DNA from: Methylophilaceae bacterium
GTDB lineage: Bacteria; Pseudomonadota; Gammaproteobacteria; Burkholderiales; Methylophilaceae
Reading direction: 5' to 3'
DNA: 6,407 nt
NCBI GenBank assembly: GCA_017880825.1
Contig: JADGRN010000083.1
Location: forward strand, 1 to 6,407
The notes under the pieces: model-generated
Seen by the model: the letters and a program-made list of their open reading frames with translations, nothing else
Told to the model about the DNA's origin: nothing
The model's database searches: none
Made by a program: the position numbers and the translations under genes
Shown: one piece after another, positions 1-5,687 of the stretch
Layout: every line of letters starts with the position of its first letter
Position numbering within the stretch: the stretch's first letter is position 1

Positions 1-867
1 TACCTCTACGTGCTCAATGCCAATACCGGCTCGGTAATCAGCAAGATCGGTACCGGCGTTGGCACCTCCGCCACACCCAGCGGTCTGGCCAGGATTGCCG
101 CCTATACAGACGATGCGGAGAAAAACAATACCGCAACCTACACCTACGGCGGGGATCTACTGGGCAATCTCTGGCGCTTTAATATTAACGCCGCCGCCGT
201 ACCGGGCACCAATCCCTTGCTGTTCGCTACGCTAAAAGATTCAGGCGGCAACCCGCAACCCATCACTACCCGCCCTGAACTGGGAATTATTAACAAAAAG
301 CGTGTGGTGTTCGTGGGCACCGGGAAATATCTGGAGATCAGCGATCTCACTGATACCCAGCAGCAAACGCTATATGCCATCAAGGATGATAACGCCTCAG
401 CCACGCTGGTCAATCCGCGCACCACGCTGGTTCAACAAACGCTGACTACCGTAGGTGCCAACCGCACAGCGTCCAACAACCTGGTAGATTTCACTACAGG
501 CCGTGGCTGGTATGTTAATTTTCCTGATAGCGGAGAACGTCAAAACGTGCCGGGACAACTGGTGCTTGGTACCCTGTTGGTACCTACTACGGTACCCTTA
601 AATGCATCTTGTTCGCCAGGCGGGTATGGCTGGCTGAATTATTTTAATTATCAAACCGGCGGCAGGGTGCTGCCTGGTTCATCCATCGTGTCGTCAAGAA
701 CCAATTCGCCTATCGTCGGGGTGAATGTTTTTTACATCAATGGAGTGCCAAAAGTCTCGATAGTTACATCCGACCAACCGACTCCTGGCCTGGTGCCAGA
801 GGTGCCGTTCCCTCCGAGTGGCGGATTCCAGAAAAAAAGGGCGATCTGGCGCGAGTTGATTCAATAA
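1..867 (+). CDS. pilY1: PilY1-like type IV pilus assembly/adhesin protein, C-terminal part (5' end outside window)
   Basis: This is the C-terminal 288 residues of a PilY1-family protein. The frame is open from base 1 (Y-L-Y-V-L-N-A-N-T-G), so the GTG at position 10 is internal and the gene starts left of the window. PilY1 proteins are large, secreted or pilus-tip-associated factors that act with minor pilins in type IV pilus biogenesis, adhesion and surface sensing. Seen here are beta-propeller blade motifs (YLYVLNANTG, then GGDLLGNLWRF near residues 51-61), the conserved closing block GWYVNFPDSGERQN, a CSPGGYGWLNYFNY segment, and the usual terminal KRAIWRELIQ followed by TAA. An intact C-terminus and a terminator 20 bases after the stop argue for a working gene. 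The calcium-loop status cannot be judged because most of the propeller is missing. It is the only + strand gene and is convergent with the Gx gene. The family call is firm; the exact role is inferred from the family. Confidence 0.87.
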   Translation, partial: YLYVLNANTGSVISKIGTGVGTSATPSGLARIAAYTDDAEKNNTATYTYGGDLLGNLWRFNINAAAVPGTNPLLFATLKDSGGNPQPITTRPELGIINKKRVVFVGTGKYLEISDLTDTQQQTLYAIKDDNASATLVNPRTTLVQQTLTTVGANRTASNNLVDFTTGRGWYVNFPDSGERQNVPGQLVLGTLLVPTTVPLNASCSPGGYGWLNYFNYQTGGRVLPGSSIVSSRTNSPIVGVNVFYINGVPKVSIVTSDQPTPGLVPEVPFPPSGGFQKKRAIWRELIQ

Positions 868-887
868 CTGGTTAATTTAATAGGGTT

Positions 888-919
888 AAAAAGAGCGGCA
901 TTGCCGCTCTTTTTATTTT
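888..919 (+). terminator. Rho-independent terminator of pilY1, probably bidirectional
   Basis: A 12-bp perfect stem (AAAAAGAGCGGC, 888-899, with GCCGCTCTTTTT, 903-914) closes a 3-nt loop and is followed by ATTTT. It lies 20 bases after the pilY1 stop. The A-run on the left arm gives a U-run on the - strand as well. It can therefore also stop transcripts arriving from the Gx gene, which ends at 1021. Confidence 0.9.
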
Positions 920-1020
920 CATGGGCTATATTAAGTTCGCAGAATTTGGCAGACGAGTTATATGAAATCTATGGAAGGGGCGCTTATCTGACCAGTTGCC
1001 GGAGCAACTCAACAAAAAAT
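920..1020. other. Intergenic spacer between convergent genes
   Basis: No gene is supported here. The only structure seen is a short perfect hairpin, AGTTGC-CGGA-GCAACT at 994-1009. It has no T-run following it on either strand, so it is not a canonical terminator. It might protect the 3' end of the Gx transcript, which would pass through it before reaching the terminator at 888-919. Confidence 0.4.
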
Positions 1021-1536
1021 TTACGGGCGTTTATCAGCAAGGAGTTTAGTTGTAATAAGGCCATTAATAACGCCGAACAGCAGTGCAGCCGTGGCAAATA
1101 TTGGTAGCAGGTAAGCTACCCCGGTGTGCGGAATCAGCCACAAGCGCACTACCAGCAGTTGACCGGCAATATGGGCGAAAGCCGCCAGTATGCTCAGGCT
1201 GATTGGGCTGAACCAGCGCCTGGGGAGTTTTACTCCAAGTGCCAGCGTGAACAGGCTGCTCAATGCGCCGGCAAGGCTCAGAACAAAGGTGGGCGAGAGA
1301 AAATTGCCTAATAGCAGGCTGCTGGCGAATACGCGTAGCAGACTTACCCAGGCGGCAGTGGCAAAATCAAAGCGGTACAGCACATACAGCGTGACGATAT
1401 TGGCGATGCCCGGTTTTACCCCAGGCAAAGGCGAAGGAATGATGGCTTCGGCTATGTGCAGGCCGATGGCCAGCGCGGCTAGCCTGGCGATGCGATGGTC
1501 ATCCGCCGTGGTATTGATGATGATGTTTTTTTGCAT
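1021..1536 (-). CDS. Gx transporter family / heptaprenyl diphosphate synthase component I-like membrane protein (EetB-like)
   Basis: This is a 171-residue, very hydrophobic protein with about five membrane segments. It carries the family signature P-L-P-G-V-K-P-G-I-A-N-I-V-T-L at residues 36-50, then R-V-F-A-S-S-L-L-L-G-N-F around 68-79 and a Ser/Ala-rich helix LSLAGALSS (87-95). These are hallmarks of the 'Gx transporter' (Hpre_diP_synt_I) family, an S-component-like fold. In Gram-positive extracellular electron transfer loci the EetB protein is of this type and works with EetA and flavin transfer enzymes. Whether this copy moves flavin or a quinone precursor is unknown. The ATG at 1536 is the only plausible start, but no good Shine-Dalgarno is seen upstream. 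A repeat-filled gap of 167 bases separates it from the NusG-II gene. It is probably the last gene of the - strand run. The name 'heptaprenyl diphosphate synthase' is likely misleading for function. Confidence 0.82.
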   Translation of the reverse strand: MQKNIIINTTADDHRIARLAALAIGLHIAEAIIPSPLPGVKPGIANIVTLYVLYRFDFATAAWVSLLRVFASSLLLGNFLSPTFVLSLAGALSSLFTLALGVKLPRRWFSPISLSILAAFAHIAGQLLVVRLWLIPHTGVAYLLPIFATAALLFGVINGLITTKLLADKRP

Positions 1537-1583
1537 AAGTGCTAGTTTATCTGCATTTGGTGATTGCTTAGCGTATGCGGCAT

Positions 1584-1640
1584 TTGCAGGAGCGCAGATT
1601 CTGTGCGATAGCTCAATCGGCCAGGATCCGGCCTCCTACA
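1584..1640. repeat. REPIN-like inverted pair of GTAGGAG repeats, copy A
   Basis: The left unit reads + with a decayed head (GCAGGAGC) and arms GCGCAG/CTGTGC. The right unit reads - (TGTAGGAGGCCGG with arm partner CTGGCC, ending at head base 1640). The tails face each other across a spacer containing GCTCAATC. The architecture and spacer match the pair at 3150-3206. The imperfect head and arm mismatch suggest this copy is older. Confidence 0.75.
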
Positions 1641-1649
1641 GACCTATGT

Positions 1650-1677
1650 GGTAGGAGCGCAATTTATTGCGATGAAA
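1650..1677 (+). repeat. Single GTAGGAG REP-like unit
   Basis: Head GTAGGAGC (1651-1658) is followed by arms GCAA/TTGC around ATTTA and a GATGAAA tail. It sits head-to-head with the right unit of the neighbouring pair. It occupies the spacer between the NusG-II and Gx genes. Confidence 0.75.
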
Positions 1678-1703
1678 CCCTTTGGGATTTAATCTTTGGC
1701 AAT

Positions 1704-2087
1704 TTAATAGTTGAGCGAGTCGTAGCTCTTTTTGGCGCCCAGCAGTTCCAGACTGATCTGATTCGGCAAGCAGATGGCTACCTGGCTCGCACGCGACAAC
1801 CAGCCTTGATGCACGCAATATTGGTTGCGGCACGGGGAGCTGACAAAGCGCGCCCGGCCTTGATGAATCACGATGCGGGTATTGCCTAAGGGGCCGTGAA
1901 TATCCAGGGTGCGCTCCTGATCCAGGCTGAGCGTGGCATAAATGGTATCCCCTTGGCGAATGCGCAGCTTGGCTGCGTGTTCGCCGTGCCAGAGCGTGAG
2001 AAACAGCATCACCACCAGCAGCAAACCAGCGCTTATGACTATCCAGTCGCCCGGTAACGGCTTAGGGCAGGTTTTCCAGCCGGACAT
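1704..2087 (-). CDS. NusG domain II-containing membrane-anchored protein (EetA-like)
   Basis: This 127-residue protein has a short cytoplasmic N-terminus with PLPGDW (11-15), one transmembrane helix (about 16-33), and an outside domain of the NusG-domain-II fold. The domain has the family pattern S-P-C-x4-C-V-x-Q-G-W then I-C-L-P-N (Cys86, Cys91, Cys106). These cysteines are conserved in the family and could form a disulfide or bind a cofactor. It is not the transcription factor NusG. Gram-positive extracellular electron transfer loci carry a protein of this kind as EetA, next to EetB and an ApbE enzyme, which is the set found here. The start ATG overlaps the end of the apbE reading frame by 26 bases. 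It has a good Shine-Dalgarno (AAGGA, 2093-2097), so translational coupling is likely. Molecular function is unknown; the domain call is strong and the EetA comparison is inference from family and context. Confidence 0.83.
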   Translation of the reverse strand: MSGWKTCPKPLPGDWIVISAGLLLVVMLFLTLWHGEHAAKLRIRQGDTIYATLSLDQERTLDIHGPLGNTRIVIHQGRARFVSSPCRNQYCVHQGWLSRASQVAICLPNQISLELLGAKKSYDSLNY

Positions 2088-3117
2088 GCTTTTCCTTTGG
2101 CATTATTTTCTCTGGCCATTGCAGGCGTCTGCGCATTTCTGCGCTGACAAAAATCTTGCCTTGCGCATCAATCACCATGTAGTTGGTGATCCCCATCATT
2201 TGTGCGGCCTGGGCTTTATCTCCCGCGTTAGAGATGAAAATTGGTTTGGAAGCCACGTCCGATAAAGTTCCCGCGTTTGCAGCGGGCGGCACCAGTATGG
2301 TCACGGCCTGTGTGCCCTGTGCCGGATAGCCCGTGCGCGGGTCGATGATATGGCAATAGCGTTTGCCGTCCAGCTCAAAATAGCGCTGGTAATCGCCGGA
2401 GGTGCCGATCGCCCAGCCATCCGGCAGATCCAGCATGGCAATCGGCCCCGGCTGGCGCGGGTGCTGAATGCCCACACGCCAGGGATGGTCACCGTGTTGC
2501 CCCAGCGCAATGATGTTGCCGCCAATGTTGATCAGTGCGTTTTTGACGCCCTGTTGACGCAGATAAGCAGCGGCTTTGTCCAGAGCGTAGCCCTTGGCGT
2601 AGCCGCCCAAGTCCAGCCGCACCGTGGGATTTTTGCTGTAGGCGGTGCCATGCTCGATGACAATACCCGACATGCGCGGAGCCTGTTTGACCAGGGCGTT
2701 GATGGCATCAGCGTCAATGTTGACCGGGGAGTATTCATCACGCTGAAAGCCCCATAATTTGATCAGATTGCCGATGGCGGGGTTGAACAGCTCGTTGGAG
2801 CGGGTCGAGAGTGTTGTGGCGTCTTGAATAATCTGCGCCAGTTCTGGCGAGACTGGCACTGGAGTTTCCCCCTGTGCAAAGGCTGCATTCAGCCGAGTTA
2901 AATCGCTGCCTTCTTTCCAGGCGTGCAGGCTGTCATGCAAGCGCTGGAATTCCTGCTGCACATGGTTGGCAAGCTCACGCGCGCGCGGTTCGCTTTCGCC
3001 GTAGATGCTGATATCCACCAGCGTGCCGAACACATAGCTCTGAGACTGGTAGAGCGGTTCGTGGCTGCAGCCATTTAACAGAAGCGTGAAAACCACGAGC
3101 AGCAGATTCATCGGCAC
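2062..3117 (-). CDS. apbE: FAD:protein FMN transferase, ApbE family lipoprotein
   Basis: The 351-residue ApbE-family enzyme takes FMN from FAD and links it covalently to Ser/Thr of partner proteins outside the cytoplasm, in a Mg-dependent reaction. A lipoprotein signal ends in L-L-N-G-C with Cys17; Ser at +2 is compatible with the outer membrane. Catalytic-domain motifs in order are F-N-P-A-I-G (111-116), D-L-G-G-Y-A-K-G-Y-A-L-D (169-180), I-N-I-G-G-N (197-201 region), G-T-S-G-D-Y-Q-R-Y-F (238-247), H-I-I-D-P-R-T-G-Y-P-A (256-266) and S-D-V-A-S-K-P-I-F (286-294). In the last motif the metal Asp287 is kept, but Lys291 stands where many homologues have Thr. The start is GTG at 3117, with AGGAGG 9 bases upstream; ATG at 3111 (residue 3) is the alternative. 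Both lie in a REP-like repeat. The gene precedes and overlaps the NusG-II gene. The flavinylation target is not in the window. Confidence 0.93.
   Translation of the reverse strand: MPMNLLLVVFTLLLNGCSHEPLYQSQSYVFGTLVDISIYGESEPRARELANHVQQEFQRLHDSLHAWKEGSDLTRLNAAFAQGETPVPVSPELAQIIQDATTLSTRSNELFNPAIGNLIKLWGFQRDEYSPVNIDADAINALVKQAPRMSGIVIEHGTAYSKNPTVRLDLGGYAKGYALDKAAAYLRQQGVKNALINIGGNIIALGQHGDHPWRVGIQHPRQPGPIAMLDLPDGWAIGTSGDYQRYFELDGKRYCHIIDPRTGYPAQGTQAVTILVPPAANAGTLSDVASKPIFISNAGDKAQAAQMMGITNYMVIDAQGKIFVSAEMRRRLQWPEKIMPKEKHVRLENLP
2093..2097 (-). promoter_or_regulatory. Ribosome binding site of the NusG-II gene, inside apbE
   Basis: AAGGA on the - strand lies 5 bases before the ATG ending at 2085 and within the last codons of apbE. 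It fixes the start that overlaps apbE by 26 bases and supports coupled translation. Confidence 0.65.
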
Positions 3118-3135
3118 GAGGGCGTGCCTCCTACA
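3105..3135 (-). repeat. REP-like unit that contains the apbE ribosome binding site and start
   Basis: On the - strand the unit has head TGTAGGAGG, arms GGCACG (3123-3128) and CGTGCC (3113-3118) around a CCCT loop, and tail GATGAA. Head, palindrome and tail match the other units here, for example the one at 1650-1677. The apbE GTG (3115-3117) is in the second arm and the alternative ATG (3109-3111) is in the tail. Confidence 0.75.
3109..3132 (-). promoter_or_regulatory. apbE translation initiation region with start-masking hairpin
   Basis: The Shine-Dalgarno AGGAGG occupies 3127-3132. It overlaps the first arm of a 6-bp hairpin (3113-3128) whose second arm contains the GTG start. Folding would hide both the last bases of the Shine-Dalgarno and the GTG. 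The ATG two codons later lies just outside the stem, but 15 bases from the Shine-Dalgarno. Confidence 0.5.
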
Positions 3136-3149
3136 ATAAAGCCGGAATT

Positions 3150-3206
3150 TGTAGGAGCGCAGATTCTGCGCGATATCTCAATCGGCCAATAAATTGGCCT
3201 CCTACA
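3150..3206. repeat. REPIN-like inverted pair of GTAGGAG repeats, copy B (intact)
   Basis: The + unit has head TGTAGGAGC and arms GCGCAG/CTGCGC around ATT. A spacer with ATCTCAATC follows. The - unit has arms GGCCAA/TTGGCC and head TGTAGGAGG ending at 3206. Both palindromes are perfect, and the pair is the better-preserved relative of 1584-1640. It fills the gap between gshB and apbE. Confidence 0.8.
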
Positions 3207-3210
3207 AACT

Positions 3211-3245
3211 GTAGGAGCTGTAGGAGCGGCGCCCCGCCGCGAAAG
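3211..3245 (+). repeat. Truncated plus complete GTAGGAG REP-like units
   Basis: A bare head GTAGGAGC (3211-3218) is followed directly by a full unit: TGTAGGAGC, arms GCGGCG/CGCCGC around CCC, tail GAAAG. The GC-rich hairpin lies about 15 bases beyond the gshB stop. It could stabilise or slow gshB transcripts, but it has no U-run, so it is not a standard terminator. Confidence 0.7.
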
Positions 3246-3260
3246 TCTTTTCTCTGATAT

Positions 3261-4214
3261 TCAAGCGACATACCCCTCCAAAGCGTCCATAAATATACTG
3301 GCCGGATTGCACGGATTTGCCGTACCTTGGGTCTGGGCGGCGATTTCCACCATACCGGTGGGGCTGGTGACGTTGATTTCGGTCAGGCTGTCGCCGATGA
3401 CATCCAGTCCCACCAGAAACAGCCCCTGTTTCTTCAGTTCTTTGCCGACAACCATGGCAATTTCACGGTCTCGATCAGATAATGGTTGTGCAACGCCTGT
3501 GCCGCCCGCAGCAAGATTGCCGCGCGTCTCACCGGCCTTGGGGATGCGCGCCAATGCATAAGGCAGTGGCGCGCCATCGATGATCAGAATACGCTTATCA
3601 CCCTGCCTGATTTCCGGCAGATAGCGTTGCGCCATAATGGTGCGCTGCCCAAAATCGGTGACGGTTTCCAGAATCACGCCGATATTGTGGTCAATGCTGT
3701 GCAAGCGGAATACGCCGCTGCCACCCATGCCATCCAGAGGTTTCACCACAATATCGCCATGCTCGGCGAGGAATTCACGAATCAGGTGGTTATCGCGGGT
3801 GACCAGAAACGGCGGCGCGAATTGCGCGAAGCGCGCCACCGAGAGTTTTTCGTTCCAGTCGCGCACGTGGCGCGGATGGTTAAGCACGCGTGCACCCTGT
3901 GCCTGTGCCAGTTCCAGCAGATAGGTGCTGTAAAGATATTCATTATCAAATGGCGGGTCCTTGCGCATCAGCACCGCATCGAAGTCGCTGGGAGCGGCTT
4001 CGTGCGATTCTTCCAGGCGATACCATTGTGCGCCCTGCTCGAACTCAAATTTCCTGGTGCGCAGCCTGACCTGCTCGTTGCGCAATAATAGATCGCCCTG
4101 CTCAGCAACAAACAGGCTATGCCCGCGCTTTGCGGCTTCACGCATGATGGCAAGGCTGGTGTCTTTATACGCCTTGAGGCTAGCTAGCGGGTCGAGAATA
4201 AAGGCAAATTTCAT
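3261..4214 (-). CDS. gshB: Glutathione synthetase
   Basis: This enzyme joins gamma-glutamylcysteine and glycine with ATP to make glutathione in the cytoplasm. The protein is 317 residues, essentially the E. coli GshB length, and has the family landmarks in order. These are M-K-F-A-F-I-L-D-P-L at the N-terminus, M-R-K-D-P-P-F-D-N-E-Y (83-93), the ATP-grasp glycine loop K-P-L-D-G-M-G-G-S-G (158-167), the R-G-N-L-A-A-G-G loop (231-238), and the metal/ATP-binding E-I-N-V-T-S-P-T-G (279-287). No key residue looks altered. The ATG at 4214 starts the canonical N-terminus, but only a weak purine stretch (GAAGAA) lies upstream, at the end of a REP-like unit. gshA lies 95 bases upstream on the same strand, so the two steps of glutathione synthesis are adjacent and probably co-transcribed through the repeats. 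Confidence 0.96.
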   Translation of the reverse strand: MKFAFILDPLASLKAYKDTSLAIMREAAKRGHSLFVAEQGDLLLRNEQVRLRTRKFEFEQGAQWYRLEESHEAAPSDFDAVLMRKDPPFDNEYLYSTYLLELAQAQGARVLNHPRHVRDWNEKLSVARFAQFAPPFLVTRDNHLIREFLAEHGDIVVKPLDGMGGSGVFRLHSIDHNIGVILETVTDFGQRTIMAQRYLPEIRQGDKRILIIDGAPLPYALARIPKAGETRGNLAAGGTGVAQPLSDRDREIAMVVGKELKKQGLFLVGLDVIGDSLTEINVTSPTGMVEIAAQTQGTANPCNPASIFMDALEGYVA

Positions 4215-4222
4215 CTAGCGAT

Positions 4223-4250
4223 TCTTCGCGCAATAAATTGCGCTCCTACA
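4223..4250 (-). repeat. GTAGGAG REP-like unit just upstream of gshB
   Basis: On the - strand: head TGTAGGAGC, arms GCGCAA/TTGCGC around TTTA, tail GAAGA. It is head-to-head with the + unit at 4259-4287. Its tail ends 8 bases before the gshB ATG and supplies the only purine stretch that could act as a ribosome binding site. Confidence 0.75.
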
Positions 4251-4258
4251 GCAAGAGT

Positions 4259-4287
4259 TTGTAGAAGGCCAATTCATTGGCCGAAAA
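4259..4287 (+). repeat. Divergent GTAGAAG REP-like unit after gshA
   Basis: Head TTTGTAGAAG carries one change from the GTAGGAG consensus. It is followed by arms GGCCAA/TTGGCC around TTCA and a GAAAAA tail. It lies between the gshA stop and gshB. Confidence 0.65.
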
Positions 4288-4309
4288 AATGCGGCTATCC
4301 TGCTACGCA

Positions 4310-5587
4310 TCAATTGGCTGGATCGGTTTGTTGCAGCTCAACCGCCGCTGCCAGCAAGGCCAGGCGTGCCACGACACCATATGCATAGAAGCGGTTGGGC
4401 ACGGCATCCGGCGCACCGGCACAGTCGGGCAGTGTGCAGGGGTTTTCGAAAGCCAGCGGCACAAATTGCATGCCGGGGGCATTGAGATTTTCGTCAATGG
4501 CACGGCCGGTATGCACGCGATAAAAACCGCCGACGACAAAGTGATCCATCATGTAGATCACAGGTTCGGCCACGGCGTCATTGATGCTCTCGAAGGTGTA
4601 AACGCCTTCCTGGATGATGACCTCAGACACTTCCAGGCCCTCTTTAACCACCGACATTTTGTTGCGCTGTTTGCGGTTGAGTTCGCGCACATCTTCCGGA
4701 CTTTTCACCGTCATGATGCCCATGCCATAGGTACCGGCATCGGCCTTGACGATTACGAAAGGCTGCTGCTCTACGCTGTATTCTTTGTATTTGGCTTTAA
4801 TCTTCATCAGCAGCGCTTCGACTTCAGCCGCCAGACAATCCTCGCCCTGGCGCGCGTGAAAATCGATCTCGCCGCAGGTGGAGAAATAGGGGTTGATTAA
4901 CCATTCATCAATGCCTAACAATTGGGAAAAATCGGCGGCGACCTGGTTATAGGCCGAGAAATGGTTGGTTTTACGACGTGTGGCCCAGCCTGCATGTAGC
5001 GGCGGAATGACCGTCTGCTCCAGGTTGCGCAGGATATCCGGCACACCCGCCGAAAGATCGTTATTGAGCAGCACGGAACAGGCATCGAAGCCTTCCAGCA
5101 ATAGCCGATTGCCCTCGCGTTTCACTGGCTCCAGCAGCAATGTATGGCCGTCATGGGTTTCCAGGGTGGTTGGTTCGGTGATCTCCGGCGACAGGCTGCC
5201 GATGCGCACCTCAAGGCCGGCTTGACGCAGGATATTGGCCAGTGCTGCCACATTACGCAGATAGTAGGTATTGCGCGTGTGGTTTTCCGGCACCAACAAA
5301 AAACGCCGTGCCTCAGGGCAGACTTTTTCCACGGCGACCATGGCCGCCTGCACAGCGAGCGGCAAGAATTCCGGGTTAAGATTATTGAATCCGCCGGGGA
5401 ACAGATTGGTATCCACCGGCGCCAGCTTGAAGCCGGAGTTACGCAGGTCAACCGAAGCATAAAACGGCGCGCTGTGTTCCAGCCATTGGGTGCGGAACCA
5501 GTGTTCGATCTTGGGCATCTCTTGCAGCATGCGTTTTTCCAGATCGAGCAGGGGGCCGTTGAGTGCAGTCGTAAGGTGGGGAACCAT
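4310..5587 (-). CDS. gshA: Glutamate-cysteine ligase, proteobacterial 'ferrooxidans'-type
   Basis: This enzyme makes gamma-glutamylcysteine from glutamate and cysteine with ATP, the first and usually limiting step of glutathione synthesis. The 425-residue protein matches the GshA family first described from Acidithiobacillus ferrooxidans and common in betaproteobacteria, not the E. coli GshA type. Landmarks are M-V-P-H-L-T-T-A-L-N-G-P at the start, D-x-R-N-S-G-F-K-L-A-P-V-D-T-N-L-F-P-G-G-F-N-N-L (47-70), N-N-D-L-S-A-G-V-P (175-183), R-R-K-T-N-H-F (204-210), K-A-D-A-G-T-Y-G-M-G-I-M-T-V (281-294) and N-R-F-Y-A-Y-G-V-V-A-R-L-A-L-L-A-A-A (398-415). The ATG at 5587 gives the expected N-terminus, though no strong Shine-Dalgarno is seen. 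gshB follows on the same strand. Upstream on that strand lies the predicted small RNA and its terminator, so gshA needs its own promoter within 5588-5661 (none convincing seen) or depends on read-through. Confidence 0.94.
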   Translation of the reverse strand: MVPHLTTALNGPLLDLEKRMLQEMPKIEHWFRTQWLEHSAPFYASVDLRNSGFKLAPVDTNLFPGGFNNLNPEFLPLAVQAAMVAVEKVCPEARRFLLVPENHTRNTYYLRNVAALANILRQAGLEVRIGSLSPEITEPTTLETHDGHTLLLEPVKREGNRLLLEGFDACSVLLNNDLSAGVPDILRNLEQTVIPPLHAGWATRRKTNHFSAYNQVAADFSQLLGIDEWLINPYFSTCGEIDFHARQGEDCLAAEVEALLMKIKAKYKEYSVEQQPFVIVKADAGTYGMGIMTVKSPEDVRELNRKQRNKMSVVKEGLEVSEVIIQEGVYTFESINDAVAEPVIYMMDHFVVGGFYRVHTGRAIDENLNAPGMQFVPLAFENPCTLPDCAGAPDAVPNRFYAYGVVARLALLAAAVELQQTDPAN

Positions 5588-5661
5588 GGTTTTGCTAAGT
5601 GAGCCCTTTTGCCTAAAACAATAGTGGACTGAATTTTAGCCCAGTTAGCTTGCAACAGGCG
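5588..5661 (-). other. gshA upstream region
   Basis: This stretch of 74 bases lies between the small RNA terminator and gshA. A TAAAAT that could be a -10 box is present on the - strand (about 5633-5638), but the bases 17-18 positions upstream are not a good -35. A gshA promoter here is therefore likely by position but not shown by the sequence. Confidence 0.3.
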
Positions 5662-5687
5662 AAAAAAAGCGGGCGCGATGGCCCGCT
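5662..5687 (-). terminator. Rho-independent terminator of the predicted small RNA
   Basis: On the - strand a 7-bp perfect stem (AGCGGGC, 5687-5681, with GCCCGCT, 5674-5668) closes the loop CATCGC and is followed by six further T's. No protein gene on this strand ends nearby, since amt has its own terminator at 5872-5904. A second terminator only makes sense if a separate transcript starts between the two. Confidence 0.88.

Noticed and set aside
994..1009. Hairpin AGTTGC-CGGA-GCAACT as a terminator for the Gx gene
   Set aside because: No T-run follows it on either strand; the bidirectional terminator at 888-919 is a better candidate.
1190..1889. Overlapping + strand ORFs opposite the Gx and NusG-II genes
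   Set aside because: They lie antisense to well-supported genes, lack family motifs, and have composition expected of shadow frames.
2301..2757. ORFs in other frames across apbE
   Set aside because: Alternative-frame readings of a clear ApbE gene with no independent support.
3127..3132. apbE AGGAGG as a target of the small RNA CUCCUCCC
   Set aside because: Only about five contiguous pairs (GGAGG) are possible, which any strong ribosome binding site would offer; there is no specific evidence.
3637..4088. + strand ORFs opposite gshB
   Set aside because: Antisense to an intact, canonical glutathione synthetase; no motif or ribosome binding site supports them.
1584..4287. The repeats as a CRISPR array
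   Set aside because: Units are palindromic, vary in arm sequence and orientation, are unevenly spaced and occur in several gene gaps, which does not fit a CRISPR array.
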